DNA of 64,000 nucleotides from JBELHR01 sp042091275 (GTDB lineage Bacteria > Bacteroidota > Bacteroidia > Flavobacteriales > Flavobacteriaceae), in contig JBELHR010000002.1 in the NCBI GenBank assembly GCA_042091275.1, forward strand, positions 1-64,000, read 5' to 3'. Below the pieces are notes generated by a model. It had not been told where the DNA came from. It saw only the letters and a program-made list of their open reading frames with translations, and did no database searches. Below, in pieces: positions 32,747-41,784 of this stretch (position 1 is the first letter of the stretch; each line of letters starts with the position of its first letter). The position numbers and the translations under genes are program-made.

Positions 32747-34564
32747 TTAATTAAAAAGTTTCTCCATCAAAGGTTCGTCAAGAGTTATAAAGGTTTTTTT
32801 TCCATAAGCAGTAAAATCAGGTGCTTTACAGGCAAAGAGTTTTTCAACTAAATTTAATTGATCCTCCTCCTTGAGAATGACACCAGATTTTATCGCAGTA
32901 CTTTTGGCAAATGACTTTGAAATAATATCAAAAGTACCAAAAGTAACTTCATTTATATCTTCTTTATAATCTTTCAACAATTGTTCCAAAACCGAATGAA
33001 TGTCTTTTTCTGACAAGTATGCTGGGAGCCCGAGAACCTCTATCTCCTGGCTATCCTTGAACTCGAGTTGAATTCCAACGTCCTTGAGATCGCCATCTAA
33101 ATTTTTTAATGCTTGGACATCTAACTGACTAAATGACAGTTTAACTGGAAATAAAAGCTGCTGACTATCCCAGTTTCCGAGGGTTATTTTCGCTAGGTAT
33201 TCTTCGTATAAAATCCTTTGGTGGGCTGCATTTTGATTTATGATAATCGCTCCTGACTTTATTCGGGATAGAATATATTTTTTATTGAGTTGAATCAAAT
33301 TTTTCTGAGTAGAGGATTCGTCAAAGCCAAACGTCAGATTGTCCTCCTCATTCAATTCGGTATCCTCTTTTTCTATTTGATAATTTCTACTGGCATCCGA
33401 AACCGTCTCCTTAAAATCATTTTTTGGAATTTTCGGACTGGCGTAATCCACCTTAAAAGGGTTGAAGTTTGGGTCGACCTCAATATTTGGATTTTGATAT
33501 TTGGTTGTTTTCGCCGTACTGTAATCGATATCCAAACTCGAATCTCTATTAAAATCCAATACAGGACTAATATTGTATTGACCTAAGCTGTGTTTGACCG
33601 CAGATTTGATGATGGTATAAATTATGCGTTCATGCTCGAATTTTACCTCAGTTTTGGTGGGGTGAATGTTGAGGTCTAATTCTGAGGGTGGTATTCTTAA
33701 AAATAAGAAAAAGGACGGATGCTGTCCCTCTTGAAGAAGCTCTTGATATGCTGCATTTACAGCGTGATTGAGATAGCTACTTTTAATAAATCTTCCATTG
33801 ACGAAGAAGAATTGTTCTCCTCTGCGTTTTTTGGCAAATTCAACTTTAGTAACAAAGCCTCGGAGCTCTACGACTTCGGTATCCTCACTTATCGGAATGA
33901 GTTTTTCATCAGATTTACTGCCCATAATGGAGACAATACGCTGTCTTAAATTACTGGATTTGAGCTGTATTATACTATTGTCGTTGTGAAATAAATGTAG
34001 TGATATTTCCGGGTGAGCAAGCGCGATTCGGTTAAACTCTTCGGATATATGACGCATCTCTACTGCGTTAGACTTTAGAAAATTTCTTCTGGCAGGTATG
34101 TTGTAAAAAAGATTTTTCACGGAGATACTAGTACCCGATTTGCACTGTATATGAGATTCATCCGTAATTTCGGATTTACCTGCAATTTGAATTTGAATAC
34201 CGAGTTCTTCTTCCTCTTTTCTGCTTTGAAGTTCTACTTGAGCAACGGCTGCAATAGAGGCTAAAGCTTCTCCTCTAAAACCTTTGGTATTAATGCTAAA
34301 CAAATCCTCAGCAAAATTGATTTTGGAGGTAGCATGTCGTTTAAAAGAAAGCTTTGCATCGGCAGGACTCATTCCCTTCCCGTTGTCAATTATCTGAATC
34401 AAGGTTCTTCCCGCATCTTTGATGACCACCTCAATTTTATCTGCACCTGCGTCAATCGCATTTTCGAGAAGTTCTTTTACTACCGATGAAGGTCGCTGAA
34501 CTACCTCACCAGCTGCAATTTGATTTGCTACATGATCAGGAAGGATTTTTATTAAGTCTGTCAT
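32747..34564 (-). CDS. mutL: DNA mismatch repair protein MutL, endonuclease motifs missing
   Basis: The GHKL ATPase domain is complete: ELLENAIDAG (Glu at about 34), DNGKGM, TKGFRGEAL and GRFIKSS. The C-terminal dimerisation domain is present, but the usual metal-dependent nuclease motif DQHA(X)2E(X)4E reads N443-Q-N445-A-A-H-Q449-R-I-L-Y-E454, and the zinc-linked ACx and CPH motifs read AKS (553-555) and TAY (585-587). So the protein may act as a signalling MutL without nicking activity, as in E. coli where MutH nicks. Length 605 is normal. It overlaps the small membrane-protein gene by one base. Confidence 0.96.
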   Translation of the reverse strand: MTDLIKILPDHVANQIAAGEVVQRPSSVVKELLENAIDAGADKIEVVIKDAGRTLIQIIDNGKGMSPADAKLSFKRHATSKINFAEDLFSINTKGFRGEALASIAAVAQVELQSRKEEEELGIQIQIAGKSEITDESHIQCKSGTSISVKNLFYNIPARRNFLKSNAVEMRHISEEFNRIALAHPEISLHLFHNDNSIIQLKSSNLRQRIVSIMGSKSDEKLIPISEDTEVVELRGFVTKVEFAKKRRGEQFFFVNGRFIKSSYLNHAVNAAYQELLQEGQHPSFFLFLRIPPSELDLNIHPTKTEVKFEHERIIYTIIKSAVKHSLGQYNISPVLDFNRDSSLDIDYSTAKTTKYQNPNIEVDPNFNPFKVDYASPKIPKNDFKETVSDASRNYQIEKEDTELNEEDNLTFGFDESSTQKNLIQLNKKYILSRIKSGAIIINQNAAHQRILYEEYLAKITLGNWDSQQLLFPVKLSFSQLDVQALKNLDGDLKDVGIQLEFKDSQEIEVLGLPAYLSEKDIHSVLEQLLKDYKEDINEVTFGTFDIISKSFAKSTAIKSGVILKEEDQLNLVEKLFACKAPDFTAYGKKTFITLDEPLMEKLFN

Positions 34565-34851
34565 TAAAGTAAAGTGTGTAATTCAAATAGCCAAGCGACT
34601 ATTCCCACTAAAATACTTAAAATTATGGCCAATCGCCTTGTTGTTTTTATATCAGAACTATCTGATTTTGCTCTTTGCCAATGTTCCTTAAGATTCGTTC
34701 GAGAGAGCCCCAAACTATATGATGTTTCTGAGTTATTTTCTGCTTCTATTTCCTTTTTAAGCTGATCCAATCTCTCCTTTCTCGGATTGTAAAATCGAGG
34801 TTTGTAATCAAACACGTAATGTGATCGTTGCTTAAAGGGAGTTTTAAACAT
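34564..34851 (-). CDS. Small membrane-anchored protein next to ribH
   Basis: The 95-residue protein has an N-terminal basic/aromatic part (SHYVFDYKPRFYNPRKERLDQL), a charged middle and one C-terminal membrane helix (RLAIILSILVGIVAWLFEL). In flavobacterial genomes such proteins are sometimes labelled riboflavin synthase subunit beta because they follow ribH; nothing in it resembles that enzyme. Its stop overlaps the mutL ATG by one base. Function unknown. Confidence 0.75.
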   Translation of the reverse strand: MFKTPFKQRSHYVFDYKPRFYNPRKERLDQLKKEIEAENNSETSYSLGLSRTNLKEHWQRAKSDSSDIKTTRRLAIILSILVGIVAWLFELHTLL

Positions 34852-34860
34852 AATTCTGAC

Positions 34861-35355
34861 TTATGACCCTAAGTTAATCATTTTTCTTAAATGTGCCATT
34901 TTTAAACCAGCTACAGCGCATTCTATTCCTTTGTTTCCATGAACTCCACCACTTCTATCGATGGATTGCTGTTCTTCTCGGTCGGTCAAAACACAGAAAA
35001 TAACGGGAATATCTTGTTTTATATTGAGGTCTTTGATTCCTTGAGTTACCCCATCACATACAAAATCGAAGTGTTTTGTTTCTCCTTCGATTACACAGCC
35101 AATAGTAATAATAGCATCGAATTCTTTTGTATTTGCCATCTGTGCTGCACCGTAGATTAGCTCAAAACTGCCAGGAACGTCCCACACGGTGATGTTTTCC
35201 TTTTGTACATGGTGTTCCAACAAGGTGTCAATTGCTCCCTTTGCTAGATTCTCCGTTATTTTAGAATTCCACTCAGAAACAACAATCCCAAATCGAAGGT
35301 CTTTCGAATTTGGGATTGTGTTTTTATCGTATGCAGATAAGTCTGTTGTTGCCAT
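34861..35355 (-). CDS. ribH: 6,7-dimethyl-8-ribityllumazine synthase
   Basis: Condenses 5-amino-6-ribitylaminouracil with dihydroxybutanone phosphate to make lumazine, the riboflavin precursor. The start MATTDLSAYDKN was chosen because an upstream ATG would lie inside the preceding TPR gene. Signatures: FGIVVSEWNSKITENLA, VPGSFELIYGAAQMA, DAIITIGCVIEGETKHFDFVCDGV and VPVIFCVLT-like segments. No other rib genes are adjacent. Confidence 0.95.
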   Translation of the reverse strand: MATTDLSAYDKNTIPNSKDLRFGIVVSEWNSKITENLAKGAIDTLLEHHVQKENITVWDVPGSFELIYGAAQMANTKEFDAIITIGCVIEGETKHFDFVCDGVTQGIKDLNIKQDIPVIFCVLTDREEQQSIDRSGGVHGNKGIECAVAGLKMAHLRKMINLGS

Positions 35356-35359
35356 TGGC

Positions 35360-36121
35360 TTATTTACTGTATTTTGCTTTGTTAATATACATATCAATAT
35401 TAACAGCTAAGTCGCTTGTTGGGTAATCTTCTTTCAATTCGGTAAAAAGATTGAAGGCTTTCTTGTACTCTTTTAAAGACATAGCAGTTTGTCCTGCCTT
35501 CATCAAATAAAGTGGAGTCATTGCGCTATTCTTTTTCATACCAGCCGCTTCCATATAGAAAGACAAAGCATCTTCTGGTTGATTGATATCTGCAAATGCA
35601 TCTCCGATCAAAGATTTAGCTTCAGCCTCTAATAAAAGATCTTCTGAGCTAAAGTTACTCAAGTAAGAAATTGCATTGGTATAATCTTTTAACTTAAGGT
35701 AAGATACCCCAGCGTAAAAGTTAGCCAAATTTCCTGCCTTAGTTCCCGAATACTCGCTAGAGATATCCACGAATCCGTATTTCCCGTTTGCACCTTCCAA
35801 ACCGAGATTTAGAAGTGAATCCATAGCTACATTGGAATTAGTAGCCTCATTAAAATATGCTTTTGGAAATGCCAATTCATCAGCAGCAGCCATTTCTTTT
35901 GGTTCTTGAACTAGTTTGTTATATCCAATAGTTCCTAAAATCACTACCGCTAAAATACCGATAGTATAAAGGATGATATTCTGGTTTTTTTCTACGAAGG
36001 ATTCCGATCTTGAAGCAGTTTCATCAAGTGTGTTAAAAACTTCAGCAGTAGTACTACCTTGTTCGATATTTACGTCTGCAGTTTTTGTCTTTTTTGATGC
36101 CTTCTTTTTATATGTTGCCAT
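35360..36121 (-). CDS. Membrane-anchored tetratricopeptide repeat protein (YfgM-like)
   Basis: The start was placed at MATYKKKASKKTK; the 23 residues upstream are not supported because the promoter box lies there. After a lysine-rich cytoplasmic segment comes one membrane helix (NIILYTIGILAVVILGTIGYN), then three to four TPR-like repeats (YAGVSYLKLKDYTNAISYL, AFADINQPEDALSFYMEAA). Such proteins assist envelope protein assembly, for example YfgM with SecYEG; the role here is inferred. It heads the leftward ribH-mutL set. Confidence 0.85.
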   Translation of the reverse strand: MATYKKKASKKTKTADVNIEQGSTTAEVFNTLDETASRSESFVEKNQNIILYTIGILAVVILGTIGYNKLVQEPKEMAAADELAFPKAYFNEATNSNVAMDSLLNLGLEGANGKYGFVDISSEYSGTKAGNLANFYAGVSYLKLKDYTNAISYLSNFSSEDLLLEAEAKSLIGDAFADINQPEDALSFYMEAAGMKKNSAMTPLYLMKAGQTAMSLKEYKKAFNLFTELKEDYPTSDLAVNIDMYINKAKYSK

Positions 36122-36144
36122 GTCATTTATCAATTTAATCGGAG

Positions 36145-36152
36145 CAAAAATA
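36145..36152 (-). promoter_or_regulatory. -7 box of the TPR-ribH-mutL operon
   Basis: TATTTTTG on the minus strand, 23 bp before the TPR start. It supports the shorter TPR start. Confidence 0.5.
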
Positions 36153-36232
36153 GTTTTTTTAATTGGATATAAAAAACTCAATTTCGGCAAAATTTGATTA
36201 ATTTGCAGGTCTCATTTTCGTCTGAAAACACT

Positions 36233-37321
36233 ATGTATTTAAAAGAATTAAACCTAGTTAATTACAAAAACATACTTCAAGAAAATTTTGTTTTCACGCA
36301 CAGGATTAATTGTTTCGTAGGACCAAACGGTGTGGGTAAAACAAATATACTCGACAGCATTTACAGCCTGTCAATGACCAAGAGTTACTTCAATCCTATT
36401 TCAAGTCAGAACATTAACCACAATTCAGACTTTTTTATGCTCGAGGGTGTATATGAAAATGAAGATAAAAGGGAAAAGGTTTTATACAGTTTAAAGAAGG
36501 GACAAAAAAAGACCATTAAGCGCAATGGTAAGGTATATGATAAAATATCCGATCATATCGGTTTGATTCCTTCTGTTATAATTTCACCGAGCGATCGTGA
36601 TTTGATCTTAGAGGGTAGCGATGTCCGTCGTAAGTTTATGGATTCTGTAATCTCTCAAATGGATAAGGATTTTTTGAGAGCCTCTATTCAGTACAATAAG
36701 GCTTTGAGTCAAAGAAATGCCTTGTTAAAATATTTTGCAGCGAATAGAACCTTTGATGAATTGAGTCTTGCGGCCTACGATGAACAGCTGATTACCTATG
36801 GACTTGAGATTTATAAAAAAAGAAGTGTTTTTTTAGAGGCATTTTTACCCTTGTTTACTAATGCATATGCCCAGTTGACTTCCCAATCAGAACCTGTCGA
36901 GGTAAGATATAAATCTCAATTACACGAAGGTGATTTTCAAGTTCTATTAAAGGAGTCTTTATCTAAAGATAGGATGGCACAATATTCAACCGTTGGATTG
37001 CACAAAGATGATTTGCTATTTGATTTGCAGGGATATCCAATAAAAAAATATGGATCTCAAGGGCAGCAAAAGACTTTCTTGGTCGCTTTGAAGCTCGCAC
37101 AATACGAGTTATTGAAGATGGAGACCGGTATCAAGCCAATTCTGCTGCTCGATGATATTTTTGATAAATTAGATGACAGTAGGGTGGAGCGTTTAATTCA
37201 GTTGGTGAGTCAAGAGAATTATGGGCAAATTTTTATTAGTGATACCCACGACAAAAGAACTAGAGAAGTAGTTGAGCGAGTGAGAGAGAATTTTGAGATT
37301 TTTAATTTAGATTATGAGTAG
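36233..37321 (+). CDS. recF: DNA replication and repair protein RecF
   Basis: Loads RecA at gaps during recombination repair. The start MYLKELNLVNYKNI fits the family better than the upstream ATG at 36194. The 362-residue SMC-like ATPase has Walker A GPNGVGKTN (30-38), the signature motif YGSQGQQKTFLVALKLAQ and Walker B KPILLLDDIFDKLD. It is followed with an 8-bp overlap by the DciA-like gene. Confidence 0.94.
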   Translation: MYLKELNLVNYKNILQENFVFTHRINCFVGPNGVGKTNILDSIYSLSMTKSYFNPISSQNINHNSDFFMLEGVYENEDKREKVLYSLKKGQKKTIKRNGKVYDKISDHIGLIPSVIISPSDRDLILEGSDVRRKFMDSVISQMDKDFLRASIQYNKALSQRNALLKYFAANRTFDELSLAAYDEQLITYGLEIYKKRSVFLEAFLPLFTNAYAQLTSQSEPVEVRYKSQLHEGDFQVLLKESLSKDRMAQYSTVGLHKDDLLFDLQGYPIKKYGSQGQQKTFLVALKLAQYELLKMETGIKPILLLDDIFDKLDDSRVERLIQLVSQENYGQIFISDTHDKRTREVVERVRENFEIFNLDYE

Positions 37322-37607
37322 AAATAGAGAGACCTCTAGTATAAAGTCTATTATTGATAAAATGATTGACGAATCCAGGTTGAAACCAGGAATGACCGAG
37401 ATCAATGTCAAAGAAGCATGGGTGGATTTGATGGGGCCCGGTGTGGCAAAGTACACCAGAGCGATACACCTTCGCGCTCAAGTTCTCGAGGTAAAGTTAG
37501 ATTCCTCTGTACTGAGAGAGGAGCTGTCTTTTGGCAAGGAAAAGATTGTTCGTTTAATCAATGAGCATCTCGGTAAGAAAGTGATTAAGGACCTGCGTCT
37601 ATTTTAA
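37314..37607 (+). CDS. DUF721/DciA-like protein
   Basis: The 97-residue protein has the DUF721 plan: an N-terminal helix with SIIDKMIDE, the W-containing motif KEAWVDLMGPGVAKYT and a beta-rich end with LDSSVLREELSFGKEKIVRLINE. DciA proteins of this family load the replicative helicase in bacteria lacking DnaC. Its translational overlap with recF fits a replication role, but this short Bacteroidota version is only inferred to do the same. Confidence 0.85.
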   Translation: MSRNRETSSIKSIIDKMIDESRLKPGMTEINVKEAWVDLMGPGVAKYTRAIHLRAQVLEVKLDSSVLREELSFGKEKIVRLINEHLGKKVIKDLRLF

Positions 37608-37612
37608 TAAAA

Positions 37613-37641
37613 AAAAGCCAACCCGAATGGGTTGGCTTTTT
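37613..37641. terminator. Bidirectional terminator between DciA-like gene and ndk
   Basis: AAAAGCCAACCC (37613-37624) pairs with GGGTTGGCTTTT (37629-37640) around GAAT, with A and T runs outside. It ends both convergent transcripts. Confidence 0.9.
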
Positions 37642-37661
37642 AAATTCTTTTGACTTTTCGT

Positions 37662-38081
37662 CTAGAACATTTCTCTTCCTGCGAAGTGGAACGTTCCTTC
37701 TATTTCAGCATTTTCGTCTGAATCTGAACCGTGAACAGCGTTTTCGCTAATAGAAGTTGCAAACATTTGTCTGATTGTTCCTTCAGCAGCTTCTTGTGGG
37801 TTTGTAGCTCCAATTAAAGCGCGAAAATCTGCAACAGCATTTTCTTTTTCTAAGATTGCAGCAACTATAGGACCTCTAGTCATATATTCTACTAATTCTC
37901 CAAAAAATGGACGCTCGTTGTGCACTGCGTAAAACGCCTCTGCATCTCTTTGCGTTAATTGAGTCAATTTCATAGCTACGATTCTAAATCCAGCTGCATT
38001 GATCTTGTCTAGAATTGCACCGATGTTACCTTTTTCTACTGAATCTGGTTTTAACATGGTGAATGTTCTGTTTGTTGCCAT
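37662..38081 (-). CDS. ndk: Nucleoside diphosphate kinase
   Basis: Balances nucleoside di- and triphosphates through a phosphohistidine. The 139-residue protein begins MATNRTFTMLKPDSVEKGNIG and has the active-site motif ENAVHGSDSDENA with the catalytic His, and RPFFGELVEYMTRGPIVAAIL. Length is normal. A consensus promoter precedes it. Confidence 0.98.
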   Translation of the reverse strand: MATNRTFTMLKPDSVEKGNIGAILDKINAAGFRIVAMKLTQLTQRDAEAFYAVHNERPFFGELVEYMTRGPIVAAILEKENAVADFRALIGATNPQEAAEGTIRQMFATSISENAVHGSDSDENAEIEGTFHFAGREMF

Positions 38082-38110
38082 CTTGATAAATTTTCTATTT
38101 AAATTTTGCG

Positions 38111-38139
38111 CAAATATAAGCCTTTTTTACAAGTGGCAA
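38111..38139 (-). promoter_or_regulatory. Promoter of ndk
   Basis: On the minus strand TTG (38137-38139), an 18-bp spacer and TATATTTG (38111-38118) fit the consensus; the box ends 29 bp before the ATG. Confidence 0.7.
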
Positions 38140-38147
38140 ATAATTGG

Positions 38148-39170
38148 CTATTGTTTTGATTTAAAGCTTTGGTTAATTTCTTGTAAAACATTCCCATCTT
38201 GCCCTATCATTTGAAGATTTATGCTTTTGTTATCTAAATCAAAATTTAGAATTCCAAAACTCTTTTCGCTGATAACCTCTCCCTTTCGAGTTGGATTTTC
38301 CTCCGAAGTGAAATTGGTGTAAGCATGGGTCATTCCGCTCGATGTAAAATCGACTAGGGTGTGATCTAAACCTTTGACTTCTACTTCAGAAAATTCCGAA
38401 ATATGACGGTCTCCCGATAAGATTATTGGATTTTTAGCTTCGCTGAGAACCAACAAAGACTTCAGGCGCTCTTGTTCCATTGGGAAGTTACCCCAGGTTT
38501 CAAATCCGTGTTGGTCTGACAAAAATTGTATAGAGGTTAGAATAACATGGTAGTTTGCCTCAGAGTTGTGAAGCGTTTCTGAAAGCCATTTCCACTGCTC
38601 GTCCCCTAGCATAGTTGCTTGAGGGTCTTGACTTTTAATATATCTTTTTTTGCCAGATGGATTTAGATTTAAGTCCGATCTAAAATAGCGTGTGTCTAGA
38701 GTTATTACTTTGATAATTTCGTCGTCCACTTTAAAATCTCTCGCTTCATACACTCCTTTTTGTACACGTCGTGGACTGTTTTGAGGAACATCAAAAAAAT
38801 CTAAGAATAATTGTTGTGAAGCCCATTTGTGAGGATAAGAGGCTCCTCCGTCATTTACCCCATAATCGTGATCGTCCCAGGTTCCCATCAGCTCGGTATT
38901 ACTCAGAAGTTCTGCATAGCCTTTTTGGTTTTTTTGTTTTTGGTAATTTTTTTGTAAAACGGACATATCATCGGTGTCGGAATAGATAATATCTCCTCCC
39001 CAAATCCATAGATCCGGATTGGAATTTTGAATACTAGGCCAAAGTTCGTTTGTAAGGTTTTGATTGTTGCAAGAACCAAAAGCTATTACAAAATCTGCCT
39101 TTTTTTTGTCTTTTGTCCCGCAAGAGATCAAGAGGACCACTAGGGATATTAATAGAGCGTTTTTCTTCAT
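38148..39170 (-). CDS. PhoD-like alkaline phosphatase lipoprotein
   Basis: The 340-residue protein has a lipoprotein signal (MKKNALLISLVVLLISC) and a metallophosphatase domain: IAFGSCNNQ, LWIWGGDIIYSDTDD, MGTWDDHDYGVNDGG and LSGDRHISEFSEV, with the Asp, Asn and His metal ligands. It is related to PhoD (DUF/Pfam PhoD-like), which hydrolyses phosphodiesters and monoesters. It probably sits in the envelope facing the periplasm. It is followed by ndk, which has its own promoter. Confidence 0.88.
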   Translation of the reverse strand: MKKNALLISLVVLLISCGTKDKKKADFVIAFGSCNNQNLTNELWPSIQNSNPDLWIWGGDIIYSDTDDMSVLQKNYQKQKNQKGYAELLSNTELMGTWDDHDYGVNDGGASYPHKWASQQLFLDFFDVPQNSPRRVQKGVYEARDFKVDDEIIKVITLDTRYFRSDLNLNPSGKKRYIKSQDPQATMLGDEQWKWLSETLHNSEANYHVILTSIQFLSDQHGFETWGNFPMEQERLKSLLVLSEAKNPIILSGDRHISEFSEVEVKGLDHTLVDFTSSGMTHAYTNFTSEENPTRKGEVISEKSFGILNFDLDNKSINLQMIGQDGNVLQEINQSFKSKQ

Positions 39171-39249
39171 AGGGCAAATTTATACTTTTTAATAAAGATA
39201 GATTTGGAGAGAGAAAAAAATTAACTATTTAATTATATATTCGCATCGT

Positions 39250-40281
39250 ATGGATTTACTTGCATTAAATAAGCTGAAAGTACTGCTTGAAGCTCCGCAA
39301 AATATTGTTATTGTACCGCACAGAAACCCAGATGGTGATGCCATGGGGTCGAGTCTTGGTATGTTTTGGTTTTTGAAAAGTATGGGTTTGAATTCACAGG
39401 TCATTTTACCTAATGAAATTCCGGATTTTCTCAAATGGATGCCTGGGGTTGAAAAAACTTTAAATTTTGAAAAACAAAACAATCAAAGTGTAAAAGCCTT
39501 GGATGAGGCAAGTCTAATTTTTTTATTAGACTTCAACGCTTTCCATAGAGTAGGTGATGTGATGGGAGAGAAGCTGAGTAGTCTCTCGGCGGAATTTGTA
39601 ATGATTGATCACCATCAAGAACCAGATGATATTACTGAATTTATGTATTCAGACACATCGATTTGTGCCACCTGTGAGATGATTTTTCACTTTATAAAAA
39701 AACTAGATAAAACAGAATTGATCTGCCCAAAAACAGCGACTTGTTTGTATACCGGAATAATGACAGATACGGGCTCCTTTAAGTTTGGTTCGACCACCGC
39801 ATTAACGCATCGAGTAGTGGCAGAATTAATTGATAAAGGTGCAAATAATTCTCAGATTCATTCTAAAGTGTTTGATCAGAATTCATACGATAGGCTACAG
39901 TTATTGGGAAAGTCTCTGTCTAATATGGTCAGAATGGAGTCCTGTAGGACTGCCTATATATGTCTGAGCGACGAAGATCTAAAAGCGCATAATTTTCAAA
40001 AAGGAGATACAGAAGGTGTTGTAAATTACGCTCTGTCCATAAAAGGTGTGGTTTTGGCAGCTATTTTTATAGAAGATGTAAATCAAAACATCATAAAGAT
40101 TTCGTTTCGTTCCCGTGGAGATTTTTCCGTAAATAGGTTTGCGAGATCCTATTTTGAGGGAGGAGGCCACGATAATGCTGCGGGGGGAAGATCCTTGCTC
40201 TCTCTCGAAGAAACAGCAAAGCGATTTGTGGAATTAGTTGAATTAAATAAAGATGCTATATTAGCGACCTATGAAGATTAA
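39250..40281 (+). CDS. nrnA: DHH-family nanoRNase/pAp phosphatase (NrnA-like)
   Basis: Degrades short oligonucleotides and/or 3'-phosphoadenosine phosphate. The 343-residue protein has the DHH motifs VPHRNPDGDAMGSSLG, LLDFNAFHRVGDV, MIDHHQEPDD and TGIMTDTGSFKF, and the C-terminal DHHA1 GGGHDNAAGG. Length is normal. Its final 11 bases overlap gldI, and the four genes 39250-42852 read as one operon. A weak TATATTCG box precedes it. Confidence 0.92.
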   Translation: MDLLALNKLKVLLEAPQNIVIVPHRNPDGDAMGSSLGMFWFLKSMGLNSQVILPNEIPDFLKWMPGVEKTLNFEKQNNQSVKALDEASLIFLLDFNAFHRVGDVMGEKLSSLSAEFVMIDHHQEPDDITEFMYSDTSICATCEMIFHFIKKLDKTELICPKTATCLYTGIMTDTGSFKFGSTTALTHRVVAELIDKGANNSQIHSKVFDQNSYDRLQLLGKSLSNMVRMESCRTAYICLSDEDLKAHNFQKGDTEGVVNYALSIKGVVLAAIFIEDVNQNIIKISFRSRGDFSVNRFARSYFEGGGHDNAAGGRSLLSLEETAKRFVELVELNKDAILATYED

Positions 40282-40798
40282 TTTGTATCTGATTTTGTCT
40301 GCTTTTATATTGTTCTCTTGTTCAGAGATCAAGCCGAGAGAACCAGTTAGCTATGTGAGTCACACGGAGCTAAAAGAGTCTATTTCCATCAATAAAGAAT
40401 TGTTAGAAAAAGAACGGGCTATGATTATGCAGGTAATCGAGAGGGATTCTACTGACGTTTACACTAGTTCGAGTTTAGGTTTTTGGAAACTTGAAATTGT
40501 AAAAGCAGTTCGCGAGAATAAGCCGCAAATCGGAGATGTAGTTCGTTTTAAAAAACACATCTATGACCTCTTAGATAATCCCTTTTACAAAGAATTAGAT
40601 TCTGTAGTTTACGAGTTAAATCTAGGGAAACAAGAGGAAATAATTGGCGTACAAGAAGCGCTTCAGACTATGAGTCTAGGTGAGAAGTCTTTATTTTTAT
40701 TCCCTTCCTATAAAGCCTACGGGTTGCTGGGAGATGCAAAAGAAATTGGAGTTAATACACCCTTAAAAATAGAAATAGAATTAATTGAAATTAAATAA
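40271..40798 (+). CDS. gldI: GldI-type FKBP peptidyl-prolyl isomerase lipoprotein
   Basis: The 175-residue protein has a lipoprotein signal (MKINLYLILSAFILFSC) and a C-terminal FKBP-like domain of about 100 residues (PQIGDVVRFKKHIYDLL, EALQTMSLGEKSLFLFPSYKAYG, TPLKIEIELIEIK). It resembles GldI, an FKBP isomerase needed for gliding motility in Flavobacterium. The aromatic FKBP pocket is only partly conserved. It overlaps nrnA and is followed after 6 bp by a second FKBP gene. Confidence 0.8.
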   Translation: MKINLYLILSAFILFSCSEIKPREPVSYVSHTELKESISINKELLEKERAMIMQVIERDSTDVYTSSSLGFWKLEIVKAVRENKPQIGDVVRFKKHIYDLLDNPFYKELDSVVYELNLGKQEEIIGVQEALQTMSLGEKSLFLFPSYKAYGLLGDAKEIGVNTPLKIEIELIEIK

Positions 40799-40804
40799 TA
40801 AAAA

Positions 40805-41782
40805 ATGAAAAAAGCAGGTATACTTTTGGTAACTGGAGCTTTAATGCTGTCGAGTTGTGCAAAGAATAATGAAGTAAAAGAGTTGAAAACAGAAATCGAT
40901 TCGGTGAGTTATGCCATAGGTTTAGATATTTCACAACAAATGCCAAAGTCGATAGAAAACATTAATACAGATGCTTTTTTGAGTGGGTATGAGAGCTCTT
41001 CTCTTGAAAATTCACTAATTAATGAGAGCGATTTAGGGGGTGTCATGAATAAGTTTCAGCAGATTATGCAACAAAAGGCCTTAGCAGAGCGCGAAGCTCA
41101 AATGGCTGCCGGTGCGATAGGAGAGGAATATGTTCCCGAACCCTTAGATCAAGGAACTTTTAAAATAGGTGATAAGAATCTAGAAAATGAAATAGATTCT
41201 ATTAGTTATGCTGTGGGTATGTCTACTTTTATGCAAGTTAATAGATCTATTCCTGAGGTTTCTTTAAACGCTTTTAAAACGGGCTTTAATCAAGGTTTAA
41301 ACAATACTGACGAGCTATTGATAGACTTAGATCAAACCCAACCAATTATTCAAGCATATATGATGGGAGCTAACGAAAGACAAGCGGCCACTCAAATCGA
41401 AGAAGGTCTTGCCTTTTTGGCCGAAAACGCTAAGCGTGACGGGGTTGTGGTAACAGAGTCTGGTTTGCAATATGAAATTGTACAAAAAGGAAATGATACC
41501 TATCCAACAGCTACTAGTAATGTGACGGTTCATTATACAGGAGAAACTCCTGAAGGAGTTGTATTTGATAGTTCGAGAACGAAGGATTCTCCTGCTTCAT
41601 TTGGATTGAATCAAGTGATTAAGGGATGGACAGAAGGAGTTCAACTTATGGGAGAAGGTGCGATTTATAAATTTTATATTCCTCAAGAGTTAGCTTACGG
41701 TTCAAATCCAAGACCAGGAAGTCCAATCAAGCCCTATATGCCTTTAGTATTTGAGGTGGAGTTGATTTCTGTAAATAACTAA
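40805..41782 (+). CDS. FKBP-type isomerase lipoprotein with two N-terminal repeats
   Basis: The 325-residue protein has a lipoprotein signal (lipobox LSSC), then two copies of the FKBP_N-like dimerisation unit: EIDSVSYAIGLDISQQMPKSI and EIDSISYAVGMSTFMQVNRSI, each followed by a helical stretch ending near a Gln-rich helix. The C-terminal FKBP domain has VTVHYTGETPEGVVFDSS, GLNQVIKGWTEGVQLM and PQELAYGS. It resembles FkpA/MIP chaperones, which are usually V-shaped dimers with one such N-domain. It should act in the periplasm as folding helper. Confidence 0.88.
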   Translation: MKKAGILLVTGALMLSSCAKNNEVKELKTEIDSVSYAIGLDISQQMPKSIENINTDAFLSGYESSSLENSLINESDLGGVMNKFQQIMQQKALAEREAQMAAGAIGEEYVPEPLDQGTFKIGDKNLENEIDSISYAVGMSTFMQVNRSIPEVSLNAFKTGFNQGLNNTDELLIDLDQTQPIIQAYMMGANERQAATQIEEGLAFLAENAKRDGVVVTESGLQYEIVQKGNDTYPTATSNVTVHYTGETPEGVVFDSSRTKDSPASFGLNQVIKGWTEGVQLMGEGAIYKFYIPQELAYGSNPRPGSPIKPYMPLVFEVELISVNN

Positions 41783-41784
41783 TT

